DNA of 64,000 bases from FEN-1219 sp963817615 (GCA_963817615.1 CAWFPH010000003.1:1-64000); one strand, 5' to 3'. Counted from the first letter of the stretch, positions 43,141-56,292 are shown. Program-made: numbers and translations. The notes: generated by a model from the letters alone, not told the origin.

Positions 43141-43718
43141 GTGAAACGGAAGCGCGCCCGCTTAACCTATAATGCGTCCTCAGAGGTGCTGAGCGGCACC
43201 ATCGGCGAAAAACACTTCCACGAAGTCGTGTACTCCGGCGGCGGGCGCGGCCACAAAGCCGAACCTCAGCGCGGACAAACGGGCGCGCTACTTGCACGAT
43301 AGCCCACTGCAGGAATCTCTCGGCAGGCTCGCGACGACTCGCGAAGTCTACGACAAGAAGCGAGATGCCTATATTCAGCGCGGTGGCGCCATTCCGCCGG
43401 GGCACTATCGCTGCCGAGTACGTCGCCAATCACAAGGTTTTCAAGGAATGCATATTTTTGCGTCCCATGCGGGATGCGCATGCGATTTATTCGCCGTTTG
43501 CGAGCGTTCCGATCGTGCACCATCGCGGCGGATTCTTCATTCACGGCCATGGTCCGAAAGGCAGCGACGGGTGTTTGGTGCCGAGGGACGAATCTCGCCG
43601 CAAAGCGTTGAACTCAGCCGTCAAAGAGTTCGACGGAAATGTCGTGTTGGAGGTCACCCACGCCTCCTACATGCTGCCCGCAGAACGGGGGTTGGCGAGC
43701 GGCGGACGGTGGGCTTGA
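43141..43718 (+). CDS. Tlde1-like L,D-transpeptidase, candidate T6SS effector, two frameshifts
   Basis: Reconstructed 190-aa protein read in three frames. Frame 1 gives RLTYNASSEVLSGTIG and VVYSGGGRGHKA to about 43260. Frame 2 gives ANLSADKRARYLHDSPLQE and GGAIPPGHYRC to about 43413. Frame 3 gives EYVANHKVFKE, then GGFFIHGHGPKGSDGCLVP, to TGA 43716-43718. The HG-x-G-x6-GC core with catalytic Cys is that of L,D-transpeptidase/DUF2778 enzymes, and the TY opening, SGGG loop and GxIPPG motif fit Tlde1, a T6SS effector that cuts or exchanges peptidoglycan stems. No signal peptide is seen, as expected for a T6SS cargo. GTG 43141 is a tentative start. No immunity gene is evident next to it. Confidence 0.65.
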
Positions 43719-43831
43719 ACGCTGCGAAGGCGTGGCCGCGCAGGTCGGATCGCGCGCGGCTGCCGCACATCTAGTTCGTCCTGAGCCGACGCTCGAGCCA
43801 TGTCGAGTGAACGCCGGAAGCCGCGTTCCTA

Positions 43832-43861
43832 TTGACAATCACCGTCATTGAGTCAAGCTAT
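43832..43861 (+). promoter_or_regulatory. Candidate promoter/operator upstream of tssA
   Basis: A perfect -35 hexamer TTGACA at 43832-43837, with only a weak -10 (AGCTAT, 43856-43861) 18 bases on. TTGAC (43832-43836) and GTCAA (43852-43856) form an inverted repeat with 15 bases between. The region is locally AT-rich, unlike most of the window. Confidence 0.35.
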
Positions 43862-43943
43862 GAAGCGCGCCTGGCGCCGCGGCGAGCGATAAACAAATAA
43901 AACGGATCACCAGCTCCGAGCGAGCCGGGACAATGGATAAGCG

Positions 43944-44995
43944 ATGCCCATGATCGACGTCGCGCGTTTCCTGCAGCCCACGGCGGCCGAACCGCCTTGC
44001 GGTCAGAACCTAGAGTACGATCCCGCGTTCGGTGAGCTGGAGCGAGCCGCCGAAGGCAGGCCGGAGCAGGTGGAGGGCGATAAAGTCATCTCGAAGGCCG
44101 AGGATCCCGTATGGCGGGACGTATACGAGCGAGCCGAAGCGCTGCTCGATCGCACCCGCGACCTCCGCGTGGCCGTCCACCTCACGACTGCCGCAATGAA
44201 CATCGAAGGCCTATCGGAGCTCGCCGACGGGGCTTCGCTTGATTACCGAGCTGCAGAAGAGTTTCTGGGATGACCTTCATCCCCGTCTCGACGAGGACGG
44301 CTCGGACCCTACCCTGCGGCTGAACAGCCTCTCTGATTTGGAATCGTTGCCGCCGCCGGGGACTAAGCACCGACCGACGTTGCTGCGCAGCCTCGACCGA
44401 ATCGTTCTGGTACGGTCGAAACAGGCCGGCAGCTATACCTTCAGGGACATGAAGCTTGCGAAAGGCGAGGTGGCGCCCTCGGCATTGACAAGGAATCGTC
44501 CGCTCCGCAGCTTGCTCTGATCGAAGCCGCCTTTCACGACTGCGACCTCAAGGAGCTCGAGCAGACAGCCGCGGCTGCCGCACAGTGCGTGCGTACGGTC
44601 GCCGAGCTGCCGAGCTTTCTACGCGAGAAGGTCGGTCCCGAGCGCGCGCCCTGAGTTCGCGCAATTGCACAAGGAGCTCGACGGAATCGAGCGCGCGCTC
44701 GTCGAGCAACTCGCGCGCCGCGGCGTTGGGCGGACAACGGACGCGAGACGGTCCGATGCGGGCGCCGTAGCCGGCGCGAGCGGCGTCGGAGATACGGACG
44801 CGCGACGATGTCGTGCGGATTCTGGACCGGGTTTCCGACTATTTTCGGAAGTACGAGCCGTCCAGCCCCGTGCCGTTGTTGTTGCAAAGGGCGAAGCGGC
44901 TCGTGGCAAAGGACTTCATGGAGATACTTCGGGACTTGACCCCCGCGGGCGTGTCGCAAGCGGAGGCGATTGGGGGCATCGAGAAGCAAAAGTGA
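43944..44995 (+). CDS. tssA: T6SS cap/baseplate protein TssA, about four frameshifts
   Basis: TssA primes and caps sheath assembly. The ImpA_N domain is clear: AAEPPCGQNLEYDPAFGELE, EDPVWRDVYERAEALLDRT and RDLRVAVHLTTAAMNIEGL. Similarity then moves through other frames: LITELQKSFWDDLHPRLDED (from about 44238), GIDKESSAPQLALIEAAF (44481-44654), EFAQLHKELDGIERALVEQL (about 44655-44760) and RILDRVSDYFRKYEPSSPVP with LLLQRAKRLVAKDFMEILRD at the end. Reassembled, the protein is about 350 aa, the usual length for the short-type TssA. The gene opens the tss operon, 56 bases before tssB. Confidence 0.85.
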
Positions 44996-45051
44996 GCCGC
45001 AACCCGCGGCGCTCGTTTGATCGAAGAGCTTGAGAAGGCGGGAGGAACGTC

Positions 45052-45567
45052 ATGCCGAAGCAGAGTAGCCAAAAGTTCATTGCGAGGAATCGAGCGCCTC
45101 GCGTGCAGATCGAGTACGACGTGGAGGTGTACGGGGCCGAAAAGAAGGTCCAGATTCCATTCATCATGGGAGTGCTCTCCGATCTTGCCGGTAAGCAGGA
45201 AGATCCCTTGCCGCCGATCGAGCAGCGCAAGATGATGGAAATCGACATCGACAATTTCGACAGCCGCATGAAGGCCCTGAAGCCTAGGGTCGCCTTCGCC
45301 GTTCCGAACACATTGACGGGCGAAGGGAATTTGAAAGTCGACATCACCTTCGAGAGCTTGGAGGACTTTTCGCCGGCTGCCGTAGCGCGCAAGGTCGCGG
45401 GACTCGACAAGCTTCTCGAGGCTCGAACGCAACTCGCGAATCTCGTGACGTTCATGGACGGCAAGGCCGGCGCCGAGCAGCTCATTACAAAGGCCCTGAA
45501 GGACGAAAGTCTGCTGCAGGCTCTGGCTTCCCAGAAGAAATCGGCAGACGAGCCGGCCGCGGAGTGA
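45052..45567 (+). CDS. tssB: T6SS contractile sheath small subunit TssB
   Basis: Intact TssB (VipA) of 171 aa, normal length. It polymerises with TssC into the contractile tail sheath. RAPRVQIEYDVEVYGAEKKV, LPFIMGVLSDLAG-type sequence, EQRKMMEIDIDNFDSRMKAL and FESLEDFSPAAVARKV are the conserved blocks, followed by LLEARTQLANLVTFMDGKAG. ATG 45052 follows GGAGG. Five bases separate it from tssC. It is one of only two core genes in this locus without a frame break. Confidence 0.97.
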   Translation: MPKQSSQKFIARNRAPRVQIEYDVEVYGAEKKVQIPFIMGVLSDLAGKQEDPLPPIEQRKMMEIDIDNFDSRMKALKPRVAFAVPNTLTGEGNLKVDITFESLEDFSPAAVARKVAGLDKLLEARTQLANLVTFMDGKAGAEQLITKALKDESLLQALASQKKSADEPAAE

Positions 45568-45572
45568 GATAG

Positions 45573-47070
45573 ATGGCAGAAGCAAAAACCGAAAAGGAAG
45601 GCGCGGCGCAGGCGCAAGAGTCGCTTGGGGCAGATGATTTCGCGCAGCTGCTAAAGAAGGAATTCCGCCCGAAGTCGGACCGCGCCCGCGAGCAGGTCGA
45701 AGCGGCCGTGCAAACCCTGGCTCAGCAAGTGCTGAGCGACCAGGATTTGATCCTCGACGACGCCGTCAACTCGATCAATGCGATCATCGCTGAAATCGAT
45801 CTGAAGATGACGGAGCAGGTCAACCTGATCCTGCACCACCCGGAGTTCCAGCAGCTCGAGGGTGCCTGGCGCGGGCTGAGCTATCTCGTCAAGAACACCG
45901 AGACCGACGAGATGCTCAAGATCCGATTCATGCCCATTTCCAAAACGGAGCTGTCGAAGACACTCAAGAAGTTCAAGGGCGTTGCGTGGGATCAGAGCCC
46001 GCTGTTCAAGAAAGTTTACGAGGAAGAGTACGGGCAGCTCGGCGGCTCACCGTTCGGCTGTCTCGTAGGCGACTATTCACTTCGACCATAGCCCGCCCGA
46101 CGTCGAGATTCTTCAAGGGATGGCGCAGATCGCGGCCGCCGCGCATGCGCCGTTCATTGCCGGAGCGAGCCCGACCGTGATGCAGATGGACTCCTGGCAG
46201 GAGCTGACGAACCCGCGCGATCTGACGAAAATCTTCACGACGCCCGATTACGCGGCGTGGCGGTCGCTTCGCGAGTCCGAGGATTCGCGCTACATCGGTC
46301 TGGCCATGCCGCGGTTTTTGGCGCGGCTGCCCTATGGCGCGAAGACGGACCCCGTCGAAGAGTTCGATTTCGAGGAGGACATGCAGGGTTCCGACTCGAG
46401 CCGCTATGCTTGGGCGAATTCTGCGTACGCGATGGCCGTGAACATCAACGCCGCATTCAAGCTGTACGGCTGGTGCTCGCGGATTCGCGGCGTCGAGTCG
46501 GGCGGCGCCGTCGAAGGATTGCCCGTGCACACGTTTCCTTCGGACGACGGCGGCGTGGACATGAAGTGTCCGACCGAGATTGCGATCAGCGATCGTCGGG
46601 AAGCGGAGCTCGCGAAGAACGGGTTCATGCCGCTGATTCATCGAAAGAACACCGACATCGCGGCGTTCATCGGTGCTCAGTCGCTGCAAAAGCCCGCGCA
46701 GTACGAGGATCCCGACGCCACGGCCAACGCCGAATTGTCGGCGCGTCTGCCGTATCTGTTCGCGAGCTGCCGGTTCGCCCACTATTTGAAGTGCATCGTC
46801 CGCGACAAGATCGGCTCGTTCAAAGAGCGCGCAGACATGGAGAAGTATCTGAACGACTGGATTCTCCAGTACGTGGACGGTGATCCGGCAAACTCCACCG
46901 AGCAGGTCAAGGCGCGCAAGCCTCTGGCGGGAGCCGAGGTGACCGTCGAGGAGGTCGAAGGAAATCCAGGTTACTACACATCGAAGTTTTTCCTGCGGCC
47001 GCACTATCAGCTCGAAGGGCTGACAGTATCGTTGCGGCTCGTTTCGCGTCTGCCCTCGCAAAAGGGTTGA
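45573..47070 (+). CDS. tssC: T6SS contractile sheath large subunit TssC, one frameshift
   Basis: TssC (VipB), about 498 aa when repaired. Part one (45573 to about 46075) has ILDDAVNSINAIIAEIDLKM and HHPEFQQLEGAWRGLSYLVK and ends in GGSPFGCLVGDY. Part two continues one frame over as FDHSPPDVEILQGMAQIAAA, IGLAMPRFLARLPYGAKTD, RYAWANSAYAMAVNINAAF and the C-terminal NPGYYTSKFFLRPHYQLEG. One extra base in TATTCACTTCGAC near 46078 explains the break. All conserved blocks survive, so the gene is probably functional in the organism. Confidence 0.93.
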
Positions 47071-47131
47071 CGGGATGAGCGGCGGCTAGGGACGGGAATT
47101 TTACATTTAAGAAGAACGAGGAGAAGAAGCC

Positions 47132-47613
47132 ATGGCGGTCGACGCATTCTTGAAGATGGACGTGAAGGGCGAGTCGGTGGTGGATGGCCACGAAGACGAG
47201 ATTCAGCTATTGTCGTGGTCGTGGGGCATGAGCCAGACCGGGACCACTCACCGCGGAACTCGGGCGGCGGCGCGGGCAAGGTGGACGTACAGGATCTCAG
47301 CTTCACACATCACGTCGACGCCGCGTCGGCCAATTTGATGCTCGCGTGCTGTAATGGCAAACATTTTCCCGAGGTAAAGCTGACCGTGCGCAAAGCCGGT
47401 GAGAAGCCTCTGGATTACCTCGTGATCGACGCTGACCGATATGCATCATCACGTCGGTTGCTCCGGGCGGCGCAAGCGGCGACGAGCTGATCACCGAGCA
47501 CGTCACCTTGAATTTCGCGAAATTCAAGGTCTGCGTATCAACCGCAAGACAACAAAGGTGCGAAAACGGGCGGAGCCATCGAGGTCGAGTACGACATCGC
47601 GAAGAACAAGTAG
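47132..47613 (+). CDS. hcp: T6SS tube protein Hcp (TssD), three frameshifts
   Basis: Hcp hexamers stack into the inner tube and carry effectors. The reconstructed 160-aa protein reads MAVDAFLKMDVKGESVVDG and EIQLLSWSWGMSQTGTTH, then NSGGGAGKVDVQDLSFTHHV, ASANLMLACCNGKHFPEVKL and CIITSVAPGGASGDELITEH, and ends DNKGAKTGGAIEVEYDIAKN plus K before TAG 47611-47613. Breaks lie near 47255 (a C lost), 47440 (one base lost) and 47527 (a G gained in TGCGTATCAACC). AGGAG precedes ATG 47132. All expected blocks are present, in the right order. Confidence 0.92.
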
Positions 47614-47656
47614 CGCTCGCTGAGCGGTCCGCAATGACGGCCGACGGTCGGGGCCT

Positions 47657-48490
47657 ATGACCACGGACGCGCGCGAGCTACTGCGTCAAGGCGACGTGTC
47701 GGCGGCCCTCCAGTCGTTGCAAGCGCAAATCCGAGCCGAGCCGGCGAAGTCGGAGCACCGCGTTTTTCTTTTTCAGCTGCTCTGCGTGATCGGCGAGTGG
47801 GACCGGGCGCTGACACAGCTCGCTGTTGCGGGAGAGATGGATGCGGGCACGCTCGGGATGGTCCACGTCTATCGGTCGGCCGTGCTTGCCGAGGCGCTTC
47901 AGGCGGGAGGTTTTCGCCGGCCGGAAGACGCCGTTGATGTTCGGTGATCCCGAGGAATGGATCGCGCTGCTGCTCGAGTCGCTGAAGTTGACCGCGCTCA
48001 GCGAGATCGCGAAGGGCCAGGGGCTGCGCGAGCGAGCTTTCGAGCTCGCGCCTGCCGAGCGGCGGGCTCGTGAATGGGCGACCGTTCGAGTGGCTGGCCG
48101 ATGCGGACGTCCGGCTCGGGCCGACGCTCGAAGCCATCATGAACGGCCGCTACTACTGGATTCCGTTCCATCGCATCGCAGAGTTGCGGATCGAGGAGCC
48201 CCAGGATCTCAGGGATCTCGTCTGGTTGCCGGCTCAGCTGAAGTGGACGAACGGCGGGCGAAGCCGTCGCGTTGCTGCCGACGCGCTACCCTGGTTCGGA
48301 GAGTCGGCGGATTTCGCGGATTCGTCTTGCGAGGCGCACGGAATGGGTGGACCAGGGGCAGGACGTCCATTTCGGTCTCGGTCAGCGGATCCTCGCGACC
48401 GACGTCGACGAAGTTCCGCTGATGGACGTGCGCACCGTAGTGTTTTCGGCGCCTCCTGCCGATCAGCCGAATCCCGGCGCGAATGGCTGA
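47657..48490 (+). CDS. tagJ: T6SS accessory protein TagJ (ImpE), three frameshifts
   Basis: TagJ/ImpE binds the N-terminus of TssB and assists sheath recycling in systems that have it. The N-terminus MTTDARELLRQGDVSAALQS, then RVFLFQLLCVIGEWDRALTQ, is typical. Similarity continues in other frames: RKTPLMFGDPEEWIALLLES (from about 47890), NGRPFEWLADADVRLGPTLE and YYWIPFHRIAELRIEEPQDL (from about 48068), and LGQRILATDVDEVPLMDVRT to the TGA at 48488-48490. Total about 277 aa, as expected. Its last codons overlap the tssE start. Confidence 0.88.
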
Positions 48491-48981
48491 GCTGACTCCA
48501 CAGGAGCGGCTGCAGCCGTCGTTACTCGATCGTCTCACTGACCTCGAGCCCGACAAGAAGGTCGAGGCCCGAGACCGGCGGGTGCTCTCGGTCCGGCGTC
48601 TGCGGGAGAGCGTGCTGCGCGATCTTGCTTGGCTGCTCAACACCGGCCACCTCGAAACGGTGCAGTCGCTCGAAGCCTACCCCGCCGTCGCGGCGTCCGT
48701 CGTCAACTACGGCGTGCCGGATTTTTCCGGACTCGTCGCGGCGGCCATGGATTCTGCGCTGCTCGAGAAGTCCGTGCAGAAGGCCATCGTCGATTTCGAG
48801 CCGCGAATAGCACGCAAGTCTTTGCGAGTCACCGTGGTCGATTGCGAAAGAGTCGATGAGCCGCAACGCGATGACGTTCAAGATCGAAGGAGAGCTCTGG
48901 GCTGAGCCTACGCCGCTGGCGCTGTTTCTGAAGACGGAGCTCGATCTCGAGAGCGGTCACGTGACGGTTCGCGAGAGTTAG
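48483..48981 (+). CDS. tssE: T6SS baseplate protein TssE, one frameshift
   Basis: TssE is the gp25-like baseplate wedge protein. MAELTPQERLQPSLLDRLTD, VLSVRRLRESVLRDLAWLLN and VVNYGVPDFSGL form the gp25 core; the usual E-S-V-x-R-D-L and NYG-x-PD motifs are intact. Near 48850 the frame changes and the end reads SMSRNAMTFKIEGELWAEPT, then LELRTELDLESG-type sequence to TAG 48979-48981. Repaired length is about 166 aa. ATG 48483 lies inside the end of tagJ (8-base overlap), so translation is probably coupled. Confidence 0.92.
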
Positions 48982-48991
48982 AGTCCCCCCC

Positions 48992-50873
48992 ATGGACCCC
49001 CGTCTCCTTCGCTACTACAACCGAGAGCTGCAGCACATCAGCGAGATGGGCGCCGAGTTCGCGAAGGAGTTCCCGAAGATCGCCGGGCGCCTCGGCATGG
49101 AGAGCCTGCCGGTCGCGGACCCGTACGTCGAGCGTCTTCTCGAGGGCTTTGCGTTTCTCGCAGCACGCGTCCAGCTGAAGATCGACTCGGAGTTCCCGCG
49201 GTTCACGCAGAACTTGCTGGAGCTCGTCTATCCGCACTACCTGCCGCCTCTGCCGTCCATGGCGGTCGTGCAGTTTGCGCCGCTCTTGGAAGAAGGAGCC
49301 CTCGTCGACGGGTTCCTGCTGCCGCGCGAAACGAGCGTGCGAAGCAACATCGGGGGCGGCGACAAAACCGCGTGCGAGTTTCGAACGGGCCAGGACGTTA
49401 GGCTCTGGCCGATAGAGATCACCGAGGCGAAGTACTTCGGCACGGCCGGCGCTTTGGCCACGATCGGAATCGATCGCCTCGACAAAGTTCGCGCGGGTAT
49501 TCGACTGCGGCTAAGAACGACCGGCAGCGTTGCGTTCGATCAGCTGCCGCTCGACGAGCTCATGTTCTACTTGAAAGGGACCGGCACGCCGCAGCTCGTA
49601 GCGCGCCTCTACGAGCAGCTGCTCGGCAACGCTCTCGGTTTCGTCGTTCGGCCGAAAGGTGGCGCCCAAGCCTGGCAAGACTATCACGAGGGCAGCGAGT
49701 CTGCGGGCCGTGGGGTTCGAGCGTTCGCAGGCGCTGCTCCCGCCGGTGCTACGGACCTTCGAAGGCTACCGATTCCTGCAGGAATATTTTGCGTTCCCCG
49801 GGCGATTCCTATTCGTGGAGTTCTGCGGTCTCAACAAATCGATTCGTAAATGCACGAGCACGGAGCTCGAGGTCGTCGTGCTTCTTGAACCGGCGCGACC
49901 CCGAGCTCGAAAACGTCGTCGACAGGGAGCACTTCGCGCTGAATTGCGCGCCGGTGGTGAACCTCTTTCCCAAACGAATGGACCGTATCCATCTCGGTCA
50001 CGGTCAGCACGAGTATCACGTCGTCGCGGATCGCACGCGACCGATGGACTTCGAAGTGTGGTCCGTCTCCGAGGTGCAAGGCTTTGGCGCCGGCGCTCAG
50101 CCCGAGAAGACGTTCTTCCCATTTTACGCTCATCACAATCGAAGCTCCTCGGCGGATACCGCGTTCTACAGCGTTCACCGCGAAGCGCGGCGGCCGTCGT
50201 CGGGACAGCGAGAACGCGGCGCCCGGTCGAGCTATTTGGGAAGCGAAACCTATATCTCGATCGTGGACCCGAATCACGCGCCGTATCAGTCGAGCTTGCG
50301 CCAGCTGGGCGTGCAGGGAATCTGCACGAATCGCGACCTGCCGTTGCATATGCCGCTCGGCCGTGGATCGACTGACTTCACGCTCGAAACCGGCGCGCCC
50401 GTGGAGTCCATTCGCTGCGTGGCGGGTCCGACGAAGCCGCGACCGTCGGCTGCCCAGGGCGAGACGACATGGCGGCTCATCAACCAACTGTCCCTCAATT
50501 ACTTGTCCCTCGTCGACGACGCGCCGGCGGCGGCGCGGATGCGATTCGCGCGCTGCTCGAGCTTTACGCCGATGCCAATGACCCCGTCACGCGGCGGCAG
50601 ATCGAAGGCGTGAAGTCCGTGAGCTCGCGTCCGGTCAACCGGCGAATACCGACCAGCGGCCCGATTACCTTCGGTCGCGGAGTCGAGATCGGCGTGACTT
50701 GCGACGAGGCGGCTTTCGAGGGTGTCGGTGCGTTTCTATTCGGCACGGTGCTGAACCAGTTTTTTGCCAAATACGTTTCGATCAACTCATTCACCGAAAC
50801 CGTGCTCACTTCCACCGAGCGCGGCGAGATCATGCGATGGCGGCCAACGTTGGGGCGAACGCAAATACTCTGA
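48992..50873 (+). CDS. tssF: T6SS baseplate protein TssF, three frameshifts
   Basis: TssF (VasA), the large wedge subunit, about 627 aa repaired. Opening block LLRYYNRELQHISEMGAEFA, then FPKIAGRLGMESLPVADPYV and LLELVYPHYLPPLPSMAVVQ. Breaks near 49700 (to VGFERSQALLPPVLRTFEGY and FAFPGRFLFVEF), near 49885 (to FALNCAPVVNLFPKRMDRI, HEYHVVADRTRP, NRDLPLHMPLGRG) and near 50535 (to AIRALLELYADANDPVTRRQ and the final VSINSFTETVLTSTERGEIM). ATG 48992 lies 10 bases after tssE. The end overlaps tssG by 37 bases. Confidence 0.92.
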
Positions 50874-51862
50874 GCGTGCTCGCAGCGTTCGAGCGGGACG
50901 CGCACGAGCTCGACTTTTTCGCCGTGCTGCGTTTTCTCGAATGCCTGCATGCGGATGCGCCGCGTTTCGGGGCGGCGGCCCGACCCGTCGACGAGGCCGT
51001 GCGGATGGGCCAGGAGCCGAGTCTTGCATTCGCGCCGTCGACGCTGGCGAGCTTCACGGCGGGCGACACGGGCCGGCCGCACCGCCTCAGCACCTATTTT
51101 TTCGGTTTGTTCGGTCCGCAGGGTCCGTTGCCGTTGCACTTGACGGAATTCGCGAGGGAGCGCGAGCGCAACGCAGACGATCCGACATTTCGGGCGTTCG
51201 CCGACATGTTCCACCATCGTTTGGCGCTGCTGTTCTACCGAGCCTGGGCCGACGCTGAACCGTGCACGAGTCTCGATCGGGCGGCGTCGAGACGTTTCGA
51301 TGCGTACGTCGGCAGCATGTTCGGAATCGGAACTCCGGACTTCAACGGCCGCGACAGCGTGCCGGACGACGCGAAGCGGCATCTCGCTGGCTTGTTCGCG
51401 ATGAGCACCCGCCCGGTCGTTGCGCTCCGATCAGTCTTGGAAGAGTTCTTTCGTCTGCCGTTCGCGATCAGGGAATTCGTCGGAGAGTGGCTGCGAATTC
51501 CGGCGGACGATTGGTGCTTACTCGGTTCGTCCGCGGCGCGGCTCGGCGTCGACGCCGTCGTGGGACGTTCCGTCTGGACCTGCCAGCACAGGTTTCGAGT
51601 TCTCTGCGGCCCGTTGAGCTTCGACGACTTCACGGCGATGCTGCCCGGCAACCTCAGCCTGCGCAGATTGCGCGATCTCGTGCGCGACTTCATCGGCCAC
51701 CAGCTCGAATGGGACGTCAATTTGATCCTGAGGGCGACAGACGTTCCACGGCTCGAGCTCGGCCAGTCGGGCGCGCTCGGTTGGACCACCTGGCTCGGCG
51801 AGCGGCGGACGAGCGCCGACGCGTACGACGTGATCATTCATCCGGCCATCGCGTTGGCTTGA
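50837..51862 (+). CDS. tssG: T6SS baseplate protein TssG
   Basis: Intact TssG (VasB), 341 aa, partner of TssF and TssE in the baseplate wedge. HELDFFAVLRFLECLHADAP, RMGQEPSLAFAPSTLASFT, HRLSTYFFGLFGPQGPLPLH and ERERNADDPTFRAFADMFHH are the characteristic blocks; LLFYRAWADAEP follows. The C-terminus has LGVDAVVGRSVWTCQHRFRV and FDDFTAMLPG. ATG 50837 sits inside the end of tssF. Like tssB it carries no frame break. Confidence 0.96.
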   Translation: MAANVGANANTLSVLAAFERDAHELDFFAVLRFLECLHADAPRFGAAARPVDEAVRMGQEPSLAFAPSTLASFTAGDTGRPHRLSTYFFGLFGPQGPLPLHLTEFARERERNADDPTFRAFADMFHHRLALLFYRAWADAEPCTSLDRAASRRFDAYVGSMFGIGTPDFNGRDSVPDDAKRHLAGLFAMSTRPVVALRSVLEEFFRLPFAIREFVGEWLRIPADDWCLLGSSAARLGVDAVVGRSVWTCQHRFRVLCGPLSFDDFTAMLPGNLSLRRLRDLVRDFIGHQLEWDVNLILRATDVPRLELGQSGALGWTTWLGERRTSADAYDVIIHPAIALA

Positions 51863-51902
51863 CGCTCGGCGCGAAGCGGTTACCAAGAGAGGCGGCATAG
51901 TC

Positions 51903-54636
<2,734 letters not shown>

Positions 54637-54776
54637 CGGCGCCGGTGCGAGAAGTCTTGCGAGCCCCGGCAAGCGTTGCCTCCGTTACGCGCCGACGCCG
54701 AGGCGATTCGGCTTGGGGAAACTGCTCACCGAGATACAAGCGGCCACATACGCCGGGTGAGCGGCAACGGCTTGGG

Positions 54777-56246
54777 CTAGCCGTTTGCGATGGACGCAAT
54801 CTCGTGCGCCGCGATGTAGTCGACGTTCGCGCCTCCCGCGAAAGCGATCAGGCCGCTCTGCCGCACGGCTGACTCGAGCTCGCTCGCTCAGCACGATCTC
54901 GACCGGTGGCTGAACGGCTTGCCCGCCGCCGTCGTCGTAGACGGGCATCGGCAGGTCGGGTACCTCGAGCGCGCCATGGAGCGGCCAACGCCGGCGGTCG
55001 GTCGCGGCTGCGGTGCCAGCAGATACGCGCACGCGAAGGCCGGGATTGGCCCACAGAAAATGCTCTTTGCCGGGTCGGACCGGCAGCTCACGGAACGCGA
55101 ACGAGTCGATCGAGTCCGTGCGCTTACCGAACGGTTGGCGCAGCAGGAAACGCGGCGTCGCGAGGCCGATCCAATTCGCCGCCGGGTGGCTGCGCACGTC
55201 GTTCCACAGCTGCGCCAGGTCCGAGTCGGCTGCCCAGTCCCACGGCGCTGTCGGCGTCGGCATCGGAGCGGCAACCGCATAGGCTCAGGTCGCCGTGCGC
55301 GAGAAGCGGAATTTCCGCGCGCCCCGCGATCGCGCCAACCGTCGTGAGTAGCAGCAGGTCTTCGGGATTCAGACCGAAGGTGTAGTCGGTGACGATCGAC
55401 GTCCCAGTTCGCGTCGTCGACGCGTCCGTCGAGCAGAACGGATAGGGGCGCCGTGCCGAGACTGGTGGAGTGCGCATCGAGCTCGGCGCGCAACGCATCC
55501 TTCGCAAGGTCGACGACATACAGCTCCGCTTGGTCCTCCTCGAGCCGGCTGACGAGCCAATGCACGCTGCGCCAAGCGCGCTCGATGTCGCGAAAGTCCG
55601 GATGCGTCAATACCGCCCGCATTGCGCCCGTCAGCACGTCGAGCGCCTGCTGCCGGCGTTGCTTCGCCGTTGCCGAAGAGGGGCGAGCGTGCTCCCGAGC
55701 CGAGCGCATCGCGGATCAGCGATTGAACGACCTGCTTCGCCTTGCCGCCCTGCCGCTCGGAGGACGCTGACCCAGCAGTCTTTCGAGCAATTGCGTCTCC
55801 ATCTTCTCGGCCTCGAGCGTCCGATTGTTCGGCCGGCGCCCGCGTAGTGGCTTCGGCCTGGCCGCCGTAGCGGCGATCCCAGTCGCGGAGCGCGGTTTCC
55901 TCCGTGAGCGGGTTCTCGAGGCGCCCGTAAAAGGTCAACGAGCTCTTGAAGCGCGCCGATGGCGGCGACCAGACGGTCGGGATGGAAATCCTGCAGCGCC
56001 GCGATCGCGAGCTTTCGTGTATCGCCACGGGGCCGTCGAGGCCGAGCGGATGCGCGGGTCGAACGCGGCGATTACGTCATCCAGGCTCTCCACCGAGACG
56101 CGGCGCGGGACGAGTGATTCGGTCGGGTTCGACAATCGGCCCGAAAGGCCCGCGAGGATCAGCACCTGCAGCGGTCGCTCGCGGCGCGCGGCGCGGACGC
56201 CGGATCCACGACCCAGACTGACCTCTAGCTGCGCGCGTCCGCTCAT
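54777..56246 (-). CDS. TssB-TssC fusion-type sheath-domain protein, many frameshifts
   Basis: About 490 aa when joined across frames, on the strand opposite to the tss operon. The N-terminus MSGRAQLEVSLGRGSG, LQVLILAGLSGRLSN and RRVSVESLDDVIAAFDPRIR resembles TssB. A TssC-like part follows: MRAVLTHPDFRDIERAWRSV, HWLVSRLEEDQAELYVVDLA, DYTFGLNPEDLLLLTTVGAI, IGLATPRFLLRQPFGKRTDS, SFAFRELPVRPGKEHFLWAN. It ends GGANVDYIAAHEIASIANG at TAG 54777-54779. Proteins of this kind are annotated as T6SS contractile sheath domain-containing. Its role is not settled; it may modify sheath assembly or be a regulator. Five or more frame changes are present. Confidence 0.75.
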
Positions 56247-56262
56247 GATGTAGACTAAGTGA

Positions 56263-56292
56263 TTGAGACCTGCGTCTAAGTTAACTTACAAT
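56263..56292 (+). promoter_or_regulatory. Sigma70-like promoter with 12-bp palindrome, start of the vgrG unit
   Basis: TTGAGA (56263-56268) and TACAAT (56287-56292) are separated by 18 bases, close to the sigma70 consensus. A perfect palindrome, TAAGTTAACTTA (56277-56288), overlaps the spacer and -10. The surrounding 56250-56320 is strikingly AT-rich for this window. It lies in the divergent gap between the sheath-fusion gene and the small gene ahead of vgrG. Confidence 0.55.

Noticed and set aside
43022..43429. Minus-strand immunity gene for the Tlde1-like effector
   Set aside because: Arg-rich antisense reading with no signal peptide or ribosome site.
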